A DNA stretch of 64,000 bases, taken from NCBI GenBank assembly GCA_949358305.1, contig OX442314.1:1395887-1459886 (forward strand), read 5' to 3'. The notes under the pieces were generated by a model. It was not told the origin of the DNA, did no database searches, and saw nothing but the letters and a program-made list of their open reading frames with translations. Of the stretch, positions 51,301 through 59,762 are shown one piece after another. This stretch comes from Strigamia acuminata. Lineage: Eukaryota; Arthropoda; Chilopoda; Geophilomorpha; Linotaeniidae. The position numbers and the translations under genes are program-made. Each line of letters starts with the position of its first letter. The first letter of the stretch is position 1.

Positions 51301-54300
51301 TATATTGCATAGTATAATTGACGGTGATCACAAGTAGCCGATTAGCCAGGTTCTGAAGTTAGGGGGAGCGAACACGTAAAAAGGCACCATAACACACAAT
51401 TTAAAAAGGCAGCATGACTTTTTTGATAAATTTCCAATGAAATTTGAGAATTTTCAATAAAATTTCCAGCAAAATTTGACAATTTTTAAGATAAACTTTT
51501 TATGCATTTTTATCAAATTTGATAATTGTTAGATAATATTGAACGAAATTTTATAAATAGCGGTGCCTGGTGTGCCCTTCGTCTCTTTTGGGTTTTGAGT
51601 TTTTTTAGGGAGTTTATTGGAGTTTTTGCGGGGACGGATGATGTGTGGGGTTTGAGGCGGGAAATTGTTGACTTGTTGCTGTCAAGAGTTTTGCAATTTC
51701 TGTCGAGAAGAAAAAGTTGAAATTCGGTTCCCAAAAAAATTTTTAAAATCTTTTTAGATGAAATAATTAAATTTTGACTAAAATTGAACATAAACTGACC
51801 AGAAACTGACCGAAAACCAAATATAAATGATTATTTTTCAAATTATCGAAACCCCTTTTTTGAAAAAAATGCAAAAAAAAATTTTCAAAGGAAAAAACTA
51901 ATGAAAACACATTTTTGACCTCAAACAGACCCCGAACTGACCAGAAAGCCAAAAACAATTACTCCGTAATTTTTTTTAATTTTCAAAACCCCATCCAATA
52001 AATCAAAACAAGCTGGGATTTGTAATGCAGGGAAGCATTACATATTAGACTTCTAAACCCTGTCCTTTTGTCCCTAAATAAAACACCGAAATAAAAGAAA
52101 ATAAAGTAATTTTAAAAAAAAAATTTTTTTTGCCAATATAAAGCAACAACAAACAAAATCCCACCAAAATTTGATATGATATGCTGCGGAATTGTTGCAT
52201 CTGGGGTTTGCTACAATCGGGAAATAAATCGCGCGGAAAACGTATCGCAACGTATGGCTTACGGCAGGGTTTCCCAAACGGTGAGGCGCGCCTCACTGGT
52301 GGGGCGCGAGCTGATTATTGGTGGGGCGCACCCATTATACATGCTTAAATAAAACAAGCTTATTTTGCAAACTTTTGTAAATTTTTAACCAAAAGTATAT
52401 AAAATTATACAAAGTTTTATGCAAAATTATATAAAAATTAGTATATTTTTAAAAATTTAATGCACTGGTAGATGAAGTGGGGCGCAGAAGATCGCCCTGC
52501 TTAAAAAGTGGGGCGCGATGCTAAAAAGTTTGGGAACCCCTGGCTTACGGGATCCGCCAGGTGGCGCTAGTACAATGTTACAACTTCCGATGCGCGGACG
52601 GAAGTAGTATTATTTGACGGCTAAAAGTGTACAAAATCGTGTTTATTAATTCAACTGGAGGTTGGAAAATTTCGAAAAGTTCCTAGGATACCAATACAGG
52701 TACGCTGAATTTATTGCCGTTATCTGTTTATCTCCACCTGCTATAGATTTTGAGATATGGATGCGTACGGACAGACAGACAGACGGACAGAACCGTTTCC
52801 TGAGACTCTCTAAACATCAGGTTTAGAAGTCTAAAAACACCAAATTTATGAGTCATAATTTGTATTACTTCATTTCGTCATTGTGTCTTTTCATCGCCAG
52901 GGTTTTTTCATCTCGTCGCCCTTCATTTTGTCGCCGTGTTTTTTCGTCGCCAAAAATGGCGACGAAGTGAAGGGCGACGAATTGAAAGGACATAATCAGA
53001 AACGAACCACAAGAACTTTTCGTATTATTTGTAATGTGGATAGTGTCTCACTTGCAATGTCTCTCCTCATCCTTTCTTACCAAACAATCTTCATAGCATT
53101 TGATGATTTGATGTTTGTTGGGCTCGCAATAAGGGTGTCTTGTGGCCAAAAAATTGTACTGTAAATTGAAATTTAGTTTAATTTAGACATCAGTCAACTC
53201 TGTAATTTGTGACAGTTTGTTTACTTTACGTAAACTGAGCTGCATGTCAGCTCTAATTCCCGCTTGTACAGCACGTGTATCACGGAAAGGTTTTATGTAA
53301 TCATAAATGAACGTCTAAAATATATTTTTTTTACAAAGCATTAAAATCAGAATCGACATTTGTTTTTAAATTTATGTTTCAATTATTGTATAGATTCTTA
53401 CGGCAACAATAGATAGCTGGCATGTACCATTCTTTCTAAATCTTAGGCTGAAAGTTGTCCTTTCATCTGCTGGTATATCTTAGAAGGAAAATAAATATGG
53501 AATAATTTGACATAATACGACAACATATTGAGTTAATACATTCGGTGCATTCAATCTCAAAATGTAAAAAAAAAACGATTCTAAAAACTTGATTATAGAA
53601 TTGGTTTTTAACTTTGACCGAGTTAAATTTAACTCGTTCAAAGTAAAACTTAAGCATGCGTAGTTCTGATTTAAGTGTTCTGGAATCAAGTTCTCTTGAT
53701 CCCAGAACTAGTTCTGAACAGAAAATGGTATCCAGGAAAAAAAACAAAAAAATACCGGCTGTATTCGGTGGGATGAATGCGGCCTAAATATTTTTGAATT
53801 TGTTATTTGTATATGAACTATAAGCTGTTGTATTGACCTCAGCAGAGCTGTTTGGATGGCATTTGTCCGGTTCACACAGCACTAACTAACTCTACAGGTT
53901 TATTTACCAAAATCAAGAATCAGTGAATTTCCGTTTATCAGGTTTTCCTGGGTCATCCGAACGCCATCTCCTTTTAGTGATAATATATTTCCATTGTTTA
54001 ATGTGATATTGTAATAAATGTTTTTGCCCTGAAAATGAATTATTTAAAGTTTAGTTAGTTGACATGTAAATTTTTTAAATTTATTTTATGGGGCTTTGGT
54101 CATATCGTATATGGCCGTGGTGGTTCCCAAACTTTGGAGCGCCGTGACTGGCCTACAGGGACAGCGCGAGATTTGAACAGATGGGTAGTGTACAACAGGT
54201 TCATCTGTCTAACTAATTGATGCCATAAATAAATTATCTACGATTTTTGTGATAATTTTTTATGAATAATCGCACCAGGTCACTGCAACTGTCAGATGTG

Positions 54301-57300
54301 TGTAGGCTAGTTCACATGCATGCGTTGCTGCATCAGCTTCAATGACAAGCATGAAGCACAATGCGCAAGCATATGCCATCGCGCGTTATCAATGCTGCAA
54401 CGCAAAACCAGGGCTGGATTCGGTACAAATTTAGTACCGGGAAATCTGGATGGGTTGGGCCACAGGGAAAGGCTACGGGGGGCTGTAACGCACAAATTCA
54501 CAACACATTTTGGCCAACGCACATTGGTGATGCAAACGTAACGGAAATGTAACGGTAATGTAACGATAACGGTAACTTAGCTAACTAAAATGTAACGGTA
54601 ACGGTTGGTAACTAGTTACTTTTTTTGCCAAGTAACGGTTGGTAACTATACTCTGTCTGACCTTAAGAATAAAGAAAAATTCCCCCCTTTTGAGGCCTTT
54701 TCACTGGTGTAGTGATACGGAAAAGTAGAGCAATATACCAGGTTTTAATAAATGTTTTAATAAATGTTATTTTGTATTTTGCCATGGTATTTTGTATTTT
54801 GCTGTGGTATTTTGTATTTTGCTATGGTATTTTGTATTTTGCTATGGTATTTTGTATTTTGCTATGGTATTTTGTATTTTGCTATGGTATTTTGTATTTT
54901 GCTATGGTATTTTGTATTTTGCTATGGTATTTTGTATTTTGCTATGGTATTTTGGGACAGTATTTTGGTACTGTATTTTGGTACCGGTACGGTATTTTAG
55001 TACGGTATTTTGGTATGGTATGTTGGTACCATTGGAACCAAATATGTTTTGGTACAAACATATTTGGTTCCAATGTGTTGTGACCTCAAATGTTCCTTTT
55101 ATTTGGAATATTTGGAGTATAAGAAATTAATAATTTAATCTATTTAATGTGTTAAATAAATTGTTTTACATTCCCTTTAATTATATGGAAATACTAGAAA
55201 TTGGTAATTTGAGGAATCAATTTATTTTAGTGTTTTTAATGAATTATTTGTTAAAATAATTACATATTTTTGCTTGCTTGTGCAAATAAAATACTCATTT
55301 TATTTGCAATTGCCAAGTGCTTTCGGCTGTTAAACAGAAGCCGTTAGGACTGCTATGGCAACCTAACTGCCAAATTGGGGGGTTGCTATGGCCAGCTCCT
55401 AATTTGCACCGTTGCTGGGCACGAAGTGTGCCAGGTGCATGCCACGCATGCGCACTCGGCCGATTTTCCGGCCAAAGTTTGAGTAATAAATTCGTTTATT
55501 ACTCACTCTTTGCCTCCTCCTCACACCGTTCACACCGACACAACTTTGTTCAACCAAACCAACACTGTTTTGTCTGTGATCCGTGAGTAATTGCAAAGTT
55601 TCAACTGATTTGCTTGATGCCAATCCACATCAAGTGACTCCTTCCCGGACGACGAAGTCCGAGCAACCGTTGTTTCCGCCGCCACCCGAAGATAAACGTA
55701 CACACGCCATCGTAGACCGACGCCTGGAAGACGCCAAGCCGACGAGGGACGACGCGCGCCAAGCCGACGAAACCTCGACGCTAGCCACCGACGACGGTAA
55801 TTCGAGTGATATATGTTGAAGACAGACGCCAGCCAGCCGCCGAGTTGACGAGGGACGACGCGCGAAAGCCGACGAAACCTCGTCGCTCGACCTACTGACG
55901 ACGGTAATTTACCGAGAAGAAACGGACCTGAAGACCGAATTCGACAGTGCGAACCACGCCATTGGATTCGTGAGTCTTCAACGGAGAATTTCCCGTTTCC
56001 AATCGAGGGTTCACATCTCGTATTCTCCACTTTGGCCTGGCTATCTAGCTGGCCACGATTCTGGCTCCACAGCCGAATCACTTTGCGAAATCTCACGATT
56101 TCGCGCCCATTTGTGTGCATTTGCACCAATTTTCACGGCGATCCGTTGCCGCCATTTTCCAAACTTATTGTTTCCGCGCGCGCGAACAATTCCATTGTTC
56201 TCGCGCCTTTCTCTTCTTTCCTTGTTTAACTTTAGCAATATTCACTTAATTATTTATTTATCCCTTGTATTCATATTACTCCTTAATTTTAACATTAATA
56301 AAACCATTTTTTAAATTATTTGTTATTATTGCATTTGCTACCAAAAAACCCCTAGACACAAAAACCACAGCCAAAATACCCCTAGACACCAACTTAACTG
56401 CCAAACCCGATAGAAGACCTTTTGCGGCATTCAACTGCTTTCCACAGGTTGAATACCGGGACCTTTTGCATTGAATTAGATTAATATTCTGTGCAATTAT
56501 TATTATCATAATTTTGGGAACATCCAGGAACGCAACAAATGGTACCAACATACTGTAACCAAAATACTGTAACAAAATACCGTACCAAAATACCGTACCG
56601 GTACCAAAATACAGCACCAGAATACTGTCCCAAAATACCACACCAAAATACAAAATACCATACCAAAATACAAAATACCATACCAAAATACAAAATACCA
56701 TACCAAAATACAAAAATAACATACCAAAATACCAAAATACCATTGTATATTTACTTTATTTTAGGATTATCAGGCTTAATAAAACCTGAGTTTTTATTAA
56801 AAGCTGGTGTATTGCTCTACTTTTCCGTATCACTACACTAGTGAAAAGGCCTCAAAAGGTGGGGGATTTTTCTTTATGCTTAAGGTCAGACAGAGTATAG
56901 TTACTTTTTTTGCCAAGTAACGGTAACGGTAACTAGTTACCAAATTCAAGTAACGCACACAACACTACAAACAAATTATTACATTGCAGTTCTTTACGAG
57001 GTACTGTACCTCGTAATGAACTGCAATGTAATGATTTTTTTTTTAATAATAAATGATTAAAAATAGCTTGGTTGGATGGTTGGCAATAGAAAACAATGTT
57101 ATAAAATTTTGATACAACAAACTTTCGTTATAACGAACAGATATTTTGGGTCCTTTGCGATTCGTTATAACGAAGCTCGACTGTATTCAGGTTTTGTGAT
57201 TTTGAAACTTGATCTACAAGAAGAACACAATAATGTAAATACCTTCTTTATGTGCATTGATTGTAGATTCACTGTTAAATTAGATTGCAGCCAGAAACGA

Positions 57301-57722
57301 TTGTAATCGGTAATATTAGTTTCCATATTTATAAGTCCTCGAACTACATTCGAACAGCTTTTAGTCATTCGTTCGAATGCGATTAAGCCCGACACTCCGT
57401 ATTGCGCCCAGTACTCACTCAAACCTGGCGTATCCATTGCGGAAAACATTATTTTCGGTAACGAAGTCGTATGAATTTCCATGAATTCAACTTCCACTTT
57501 GATCGGTTCATCAAGATAAAAGATTATTCTGTCTGCCGTTTGGTAGCAGCAGATGCCGATACAAGCAAGGAAAGTAACTAACCAAATTACACGAGAACAA
57601 TATTTTTCTTTGTTCAAAACATTGTCTAGAACTTTCAATTCTTCCTTATCGATCAATGATGCTTGTATTTCTCGTTTCACATAAAGTTTAATATTTTTCA
57701 TTCGTTCAGCAACTGTATTCAT
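38917..57722 (-). CDS. Gene B: complete two-module DEG/ENaC-family cation channel
   Basis: Twelve exons on the minus strand: 57243-57722, 53908-54028, 53402-53478, 53225-53314, 53052-53158, 48813-48997, 45606-46258, 45410-45485, 45233-45288, 42706-42807, 42512-42618, 38917-39313. Every junction has GT/AG borders and matching phase, and the total is 2451 bases, exactly 817 codons. Predicted layout of 816 residues: N-terminus; TM1 at about 46-66 (VIWLVTFLACIGICCYQ); ectodomain 1; TM2 at about 384-415 (DFGGNLGFSLGYSLLSL); basic linker of about 40; TM1 at about 456-477; ectodomain 2; TM2 at about 768-802 (DIGNAFALMIGLSILAI); short tail. Each module is near 400 residues, shorter than usual DEG/ENaC subunits (about 500-700). 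The family's conserved cytoplasmic His-Gly before TM1 is not seen in either module. The start ATG follows a possible acceptor, so a 5' UTR exon may exist. Ion selectivity, gating and assembly are unknown. Confidence 0.88.
39420..39625. repeat. Degenerate repeat of GGCTAAAAATCGAT type
   Basis: Loose repetition of AAAATCGATGTTTT, GGCCAAAAATCGACATTTT and GGGCTAAAA words, a decayed relative of the array at 23490-23676. Confidence 0.55.
39862..40550. mobile_element. Probable TA-type element rich in TTCGTTATAACGAA
   Basis: The right end reads CATTATGAAGAGTTTTGACTG followed by TA. The interior repeats ATTCGTTATAACGAATAA many times. The left border is set only by a weak match to the right end. A related end lies at 57183 (CTTCGTTATAACG, then CGACTG and TA). 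Confidence 0.4.
40566..42469. mobile_element. Non-autonomous hAT element carrying a solo LTR
   Basis: Starts CAGTGTTGTATC, ends GATACAACACTG, flanked by exact 8-base duplications AAGGTATG (40558-40565, 42470-42477). Subterminal regions repeat GAACTAGAACT and TTCGCGAACTA. There is no transposase. A 937-base solo LTR is nested inside. Confidence 0.88.
40636..41572 (+). repeat. Solo LTR nested in the hAT element
   Basis: Begins TGTGGTGATTCC, ends CGAATCACGACA, flanked by a 4-base duplication GAAC. It holds GTCAGTATATAAGACC (TATA at 40799) and AATAAAGTG near 41506. The TGTGRTGATT start and 4-base duplication resemble the gypsy LTR at 25409, so it may be a related family. Confidence 0.8.
42512..42618 (-). 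CDS. Gene B exon 11: cysteine-rich ectodomain segment of module 2
   Basis: 107 bases after ATATTTGTAG, donor GTATGA. It codes for LRPCLGKNEYKKCHNNCYTK and ends L-T-C-R. The pattern matches gene A exon 10. The hAT element starts only about 40 bases past the donor. Confidence 0.85.
42706..42807 (-). CDS. Gene B exon 10: ectodomain segment of module 2
   Basis: 102 bases after a T-run acceptor, donor GTAAGT. It codes for LYIRPEGAQIASILSRQINI and continues to YFKSFN. Same length and phases as gene A exon 9. Confidence 0.82.
42808..43255. other. Intron DNA of gene B
   Basis: AT-rich; a Leu/Ile-rich plus-strand frame at about 42859-43104 has no support. Nothing else is seen. Confidence 0.5.
43256..43655. 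mobile_element. Truncated copy of the TAGGCGCATTCGAAAAGT element
   Basis: Starts CAGTAGGCGCATTCGAAAAG. It includes GTGTAAACACATTTACACTC and AATGCGGCCGAACATCGGC words shared with 24715-25408. The right terminus breaks off after GACTTGTGGAC. Confidence 0.65.
43863..44320. mobile_element. TA-flanked MITE, CCGTACTGCC termini
   Basis: Ends CCGTACTGCCTCATTTAAAC and the inverted GTTTAAATGAGGCAGTATGG, flanked by TA. GCGCCGGGC, AACGCCGGG and GCCCGG words crowd the arms. Confidence 0.85.
44752..45097. mobile_element. hAT-type MITE
   Basis: Inverted ends AAGAGATGAGTATTG and (complement) CAGAGATGAGCATTGG, flanked by CTGTATAC and CTGTACAC (7 of 8). Subterminal GGGTACGGG/CCCGTACCC words are inverted between the two halves. 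Confidence 0.75.
45233..45288 (-). CDS. Gene B exon 9: small ectodomain exon of module 2
   Basis: 56 bases after TTTTTCTTATAG. It codes for PAKYAGHVTTIFFNLRKT, matching gene A exon 8 in length, phase and the K-Y-A-G word. Confidence 0.8.
45410..45485 (-). CDS. Gene B exon 8: ectodomain segment of module 2
   Basis: 76 bases after GTTTTACAG, donor GTAAAC. It codes for VFGLDFTADWTPLKMHTGTC then WKSVI. The MHTGTC word is shared with gene A exon 7. Confidence 0.78.
45606..46258 (-). CDS. Gene B exon 7: junction exon joining module 1 TM2 to module 2 TM1
   Basis: 653 bases, open throughout, after TATTTTGTAG and before GTATGG. Order: pre-TM2 region (MTEEFIYGFSDLLIDFGG), TM2 with G-Y-S at the filter position, a linker of about 40 residues rich in Lys/Arg (IKTKQRITKQVNALMRQR), TM1 (IVYQIFYTIILCTSVALASY), then FLSEPTRLVVTIQEN and WPNLIACG, the post-TM1 family motif. 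This exon is physical proof that the two modules share one chain. Confidence 0.9.
46259..46607. other. Intron DNA of gene B
   Basis: No exon or repeat border is seen. Confidence 0.45.
46616..47492. mobile_element. Unclassified DNA element with GGGG...CCCC ends and 8-bp duplication
   Basis: Exact 8-base flanks ACATGTGC (46608-46615, 47493-47500). The left end reads GGGGTGGCGC, the right end GCGCCCC. Inner arms share GTCGCGAA, TCGCAAATC and GAAATCGCGATTTT in inverted order. The middle is a run of A-rich units (GAAAAAGAAAACGCGAAAAA) that keeps long lysine- or phenylalanine-rich frames open; these are not genes. The terminus does not fit hAT; a Merlin-like or unknown family is possible. Confidence 0.72.
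47640..47800. repeat. Interstitial TTAGG-like repeat
   Basis: Runs of GGTTAGGTTAGGTTAGGTTA alternate with TTAGTTTAGGTCAGG variants. The unit is the arthropod-type telomere repeat, here degenerate and inside a gene B intron. Confidence 0.8.
47848..48156. mobile_element. Fragment of a TACAGGGTG-type element
   Basis: Starts TACAGGGTGAATAAAAAGTC and continues with AAATATTTCTGAAAGTGCTG and GACCTTGAGATGTTCCTTCA, resembling the left arm of 50323-51087. No right end is seen. Confidence 0.5.
48165..48257. mobile_element. 93-bp hAT-type MITE
   Basis: Starts CAGTGGTTTCCAAAC, ends GTTTGGGAACCACTG, flanked by exact 8-base duplications GTCTACCC (48157-48164, 48258-48265). A relic of the same family is near 54120 (GTGGTTCCCAAACTTTGGAG). 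Confidence 0.9.
48266..48812. other. Intron DNA of gene B
   Basis: No gene or repeat border is recognised. Confidence 0.45.
48813..48997 (-). CDS. Gene B exon 6: ectodomain segment of module 1 before TM2
   Basis: 185 bases after CTGTTGTTAG, donor GTGAGT. It codes for LPYMMSTKKQLDC then CKCLRPC, homologous to the first part of gene A exon 6; here an intron follows that gene A lacks. Confidence 0.85.
49262..50185. mobile_element. Foldback element with GATCCG-rich arms
   Basis: Inverted ends TAAGCTTGTTAAC with 8-base flanks CTCTTTAC (49254-49261, 50186-50193). Arms are filled with GGATCGGATC/GATCCGATCC repeats. Inside, GGCGGACGTTTTTGGCTCTC-type units on the left face GAGAGCCAAAAACGTCCGCC units on the right, and a further inverted pair (AACAACGGAATTACAA / TTGTAATTCCGTTGTT) sits at 49877-49973. 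There is no coding capacity. Confidence 0.82.
50323..51087. mobile_element. Long-arm TA-flanked MITE (CAGGGTGTCC termini)
   Basis: Starts CAGGGTGTCCTAAAAGTCTG, ends CAGACTTTTAGAACACCCTG, flanked by TA. The inverted arms extend about 250-300 bases (GGTCAACTTTGATGAAGCGA and its counterpart). Of Tc1/mariner/IS630 type by termini. Confidence 0.85.
51208..52264. other. Intron DNA, AT-rich, no gene seen
   Basis: Contains runs such as AAAATTTGACAATTTTTAAG. TTAGACTTCTAAACCCTG near 52045 faces an inverted ATCAGGTTTAGAAGTCTAAA near 52816, suggesting an older element around the hAT MITE; borders are unclear. Confidence 0.45.
52265..52542. mobile_element. hAT-type MITE (GGGGCGCG family)
   Basis: Starts CAGGGTTTCCCAAAC, ends GTTTGGGAACCCCTG, flanked by exact 8-base duplications GCTTACGG (52257-52264, 52543-52550). 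GTGGGGCGCG words occur at both sides. Confidence 0.9.
52912..52981. repeat. Hairpin of CGTCGCC type
   Basis: TCGTCGCCCTTCATTTTGTC faces an inverted GGCGACGAAGTGAAGGGCGA across a short loop, just past the donor of gene B exon 5. Probably a small foldback element. Confidence 0.6.
53052..53158 (-). CDS. Gene B exon 5: cysteine-rich ectodomain segment of module 1
   Basis: 107 bases after CAATTTACAG, donor GTGAGA. It codes for YNFLATRHPYCEPNKHQIIK then CYEDCLVRKDEERHCK, matching gene A exon 5. Confidence 0.85.
53225..53314 (-). CDS. Gene B exon 4: ectodomain segment of module 1
   Basis: 90 bases after a TATTTTAG-like acceptor, donor GTAAAC. It codes for TFIYDYIKPFRDTRAVQAGI then RADMQLSLRK. Same length and phases as gene A exon 4. 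Confidence 0.82.
53402..53478 (-). CDS. Gene B exon 3: ectodomain segment of module 1
   Basis: 77 bases after TTCCTTCTAAG, donor GTAAGA. It codes for IPADERTTFSLRFRKNGTCQ then LSIVA. Same length and phases as gene A exon 3. Confidence 0.8.
53908..54028 (-). CDS. Gene B exon 2: ectodomain segment of module 1
   Basis: 121 bases after CATTTTCAG, donor GTAAAT. It codes for GKNIYYNITLNNGNILSLKG and continues to NGNSLILDF. Confidence 0.8.
54786..54955. repeat. 20-bp minisatellite in the left arm
   Basis: Eight to nine copies of GTATTTTGTATTTTGCTATG. The right arm carries the inverse, less regular array (ATACCAAAATACAAAATACC) at about 56640-56720. Open frames here are artefacts. Confidence 0.88.
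55030..55075. repeat. 46-bp perfect palindrome
   Basis: CATTGGAACCAAATATGTTT, TGGTAC in the centre, then the inverted arm. Confidence 0.88.
55318..56537 (+). repeat. Dispersed LTR-like repeat, copy 2
   Basis: Shares with 18770-20316 the ordered words ATGCGCACTCGGCC, CACCGTTCACACCGACACA, TTTTGTCTGTGATCCGTGAG, TTGTTTCCGCCGCCACCCGA, AATAAAACC, CGATAGAAGACC, GGCATTCAACTGCTTTCC and the final CAGGAACGCAACA. The CA end fits an LTR 3' border. The start and any target duplication are unresolved, and no conserved ORF is seen. Confidence 0.5.
57243..57722 (-). CDS. Gene B exon 1: N-terminus and TM1 of module 1
   Basis: Starts MNTVAERMKNIKLYV; TM1 is VIWLVTFLACIGICCYQ; then FYLDEPIKVEVEFMEI and LPKIMFSA, the post-TM1 motif; it ends at donor GTATTT. 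The cytoplasmic stretch is Lys/Glu-rich and lacks the family His-Gly pair. A TA-type element end (CGTTATAACG) lies 60 bases past the donor. Confidence 0.85.
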
Positions 57723-57835
57723 TTTGCTCTATAATTGATGAATATTATTAAGTGCTTTTACTTTCATTTCTCTAAGTAATTTTTTTTTCTTACAAACATA
57801 TTTTGCCTTTCTGTGGCACCAAACCCTACCTTTCT

Positions 57836-58359
57836 GAACAGCCTCGTTGCAAAACACTTTGTCCAATAAATAATTTTACAAGCGTTGACAATATCAACTC
57901 GAATTTCGAGAACTGCGTAATCCAAAGAAACCACTAATGCATCTCGAGCTCTTCAAAGTGCAGAAACTATGGCAATTAAAAAAATACATTTTTTGTTGTG
58001 CTAGTGATTAATGAAATTAGTATACTATGCACACATTTTCATGTCACTCAAAAAACACTTAGGTTTATTAAAAATGTAAGTTTTAATTTTGCTAAGTGAA
58101 CAGCCTCGTTGCAAAACACTTTATCCAATAAATAATTTTACAAGCGTCGACAATATCAACCTGAATTTCGAGAACTGTGTAATCCAAAGAAACCACTAAT
58201 GCATCTCGAGCTCTGCAAAGTGCAGAAACTATGGCAATTAAAAAATACATTTTTTCTTGTGCTAGTGATTAATGAAATTAGTATACCATGCACACATTTT
58301 CATGTCACTCAAAAAACACTTTGGTTTATTAAAAATGTAAGTTTTAATTTTGCTAAGTG
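57836..58359. repeat. 262-bp tandem duplication
   Basis: Two abutting copies (57836-58097, 58098-58359), both starting GAACAGCCTCGTTGC and ending GCTAAGTG, with a few substitutions. They lie upstream of gene B; no function is apparent. Confidence 0.92.
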
Positions 58360-59762
58360 TTAATTATCAAAAAAATGTTTGTAAAGTATCATGAATAATA
58401 CATCTGTGCTGAACATTACGGTACATCTATAATGAAATTAGAACATTCTCACTTCTGTCATTTCATGGTCACGCAGGCAGTCAATGGCGTTTTTTATTGA
58501 CAACTTTCTCATTTTATGTTCTCTCCCCAAGAGAATGATAGAGAACGGATTGTTCCCCATGCGCCGGTTCCTGTTCCATAGGTTCCAGGTCCACAGGCAC
58601 CTCCGGAACCGCAGCTCTACCTTAGGATGAGGAGCTGCAACAGGACAGCATGATCATTACAGCAGTGGGGCAGCCGGTCATAAAATATTTTGCCATTTCT
58701 AGGGAACTTCTGGCAAATGACATTCTTGCCAAAAGAAATTACTTTGACAAAAATCATTTGAGAATTAAAGAAATATTTTTTTAGTGCAGTAATAGTTCTA
58801 TACTCAAAACCGGTACAACGTTGTTTTAACTCTTACGTGTATTGGTGGAGCCGGATTACGCCTAACTGTGGACTGTGCTCTACTACGTAGAAAAGTAGTT
58901 CTGTTTATTTTCAATGAACATCAGTGTCAAAGTGATTAGAATGATGGATTTTATTTATTTGATAATAAAATGTTTATTTTATTTGTTAAATAAGCTTTTC
59001 CCCCATTTTAATCAATCAAACATTGTTAGCATCGTAGTTTGTTGGTTTCTTTCAAACAAAGGTTTAGCTTTTTATTGGTTGTTTTGCCTAGTTAGATTAC
59101 AATTCTGGTGTTGTGAGCTACTTTTTTGTGCCACTACACCAGTGAGATGGCTCAACCAATAGGAGTTAGGACAACGTTGAACCGGTTTGGTGTACACACG
59201 CAACTTACAGTATCAACGATTGTGCATTAACTCTCCCCACCCCAACCTAGGGTCAATTTTGACCCCGAAAAGTGTTTTTTATTTTTTTTTCTATTAAAAA
59301 AAAAGTTTTTCATTCTGATTTTTTTTGTTTATTGCTTTTTTATCATTTAAAACAATAAAAAAAATATGAGAACTGAAAATTTAAAAATATTTTTTTTTGC
59401 TAATATGTTCGATTTTGGGCTAAAAACAAAATTTTAAGGTAAAAAATGGTATTATTTGGTCCAAACTAATTTTTTTTTTTACTAAAACCATCGTTTTTTT
59501 TACTAAAACAATCAATTATATTACAGCTTAGGCAATAAATGTTGTTAACTATAGGCTTGTCCAATTATTAAAATAAATACTAGTACTTTAAAGAAAAAAT
59601 ACCAGGTGGAGGGGTTGACCCCTACTTATGGTCTAGCCCGAGACCTGACCCCAGTCCAATTTTACTAGCCAAGTTTTTTGCACGCGTTTTTGCGCGTCCA
59701 AGTTTAAATTTGGTTATTCTTTGGTTTTTTCGCTTTTTTGCATCGTTTACCTTCATTTCACG
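58360..59762. other. AT-rich spacer, no gene seen
   Basis: Includes low-complexity T/A runs (59280-59520) with a decayed GGGCTAAAAACAAAATTTT repeat. The part at about 59620-59762 may be the leader of the DIRS-like element. Confidence 0.5.

Larger units (their letters stand above)
54540..56965. repeat. Large inverted-repeat element in gene B intron 1
   Basis: The left arm (about 54595-55080) and right arm (about 56530-56960) are inverted copies: GTAACTATACTCTGTCTGAC, AGTGATACGGAAAAGTAGAG and TTTTGGTACNGTATTTTGGTA words all recur in reverse. The right end (TAACGCACACAACACTAC) looks hAT-like. The middle is occupied by LTR-like repeat copy 2. Confidence 0.7.
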
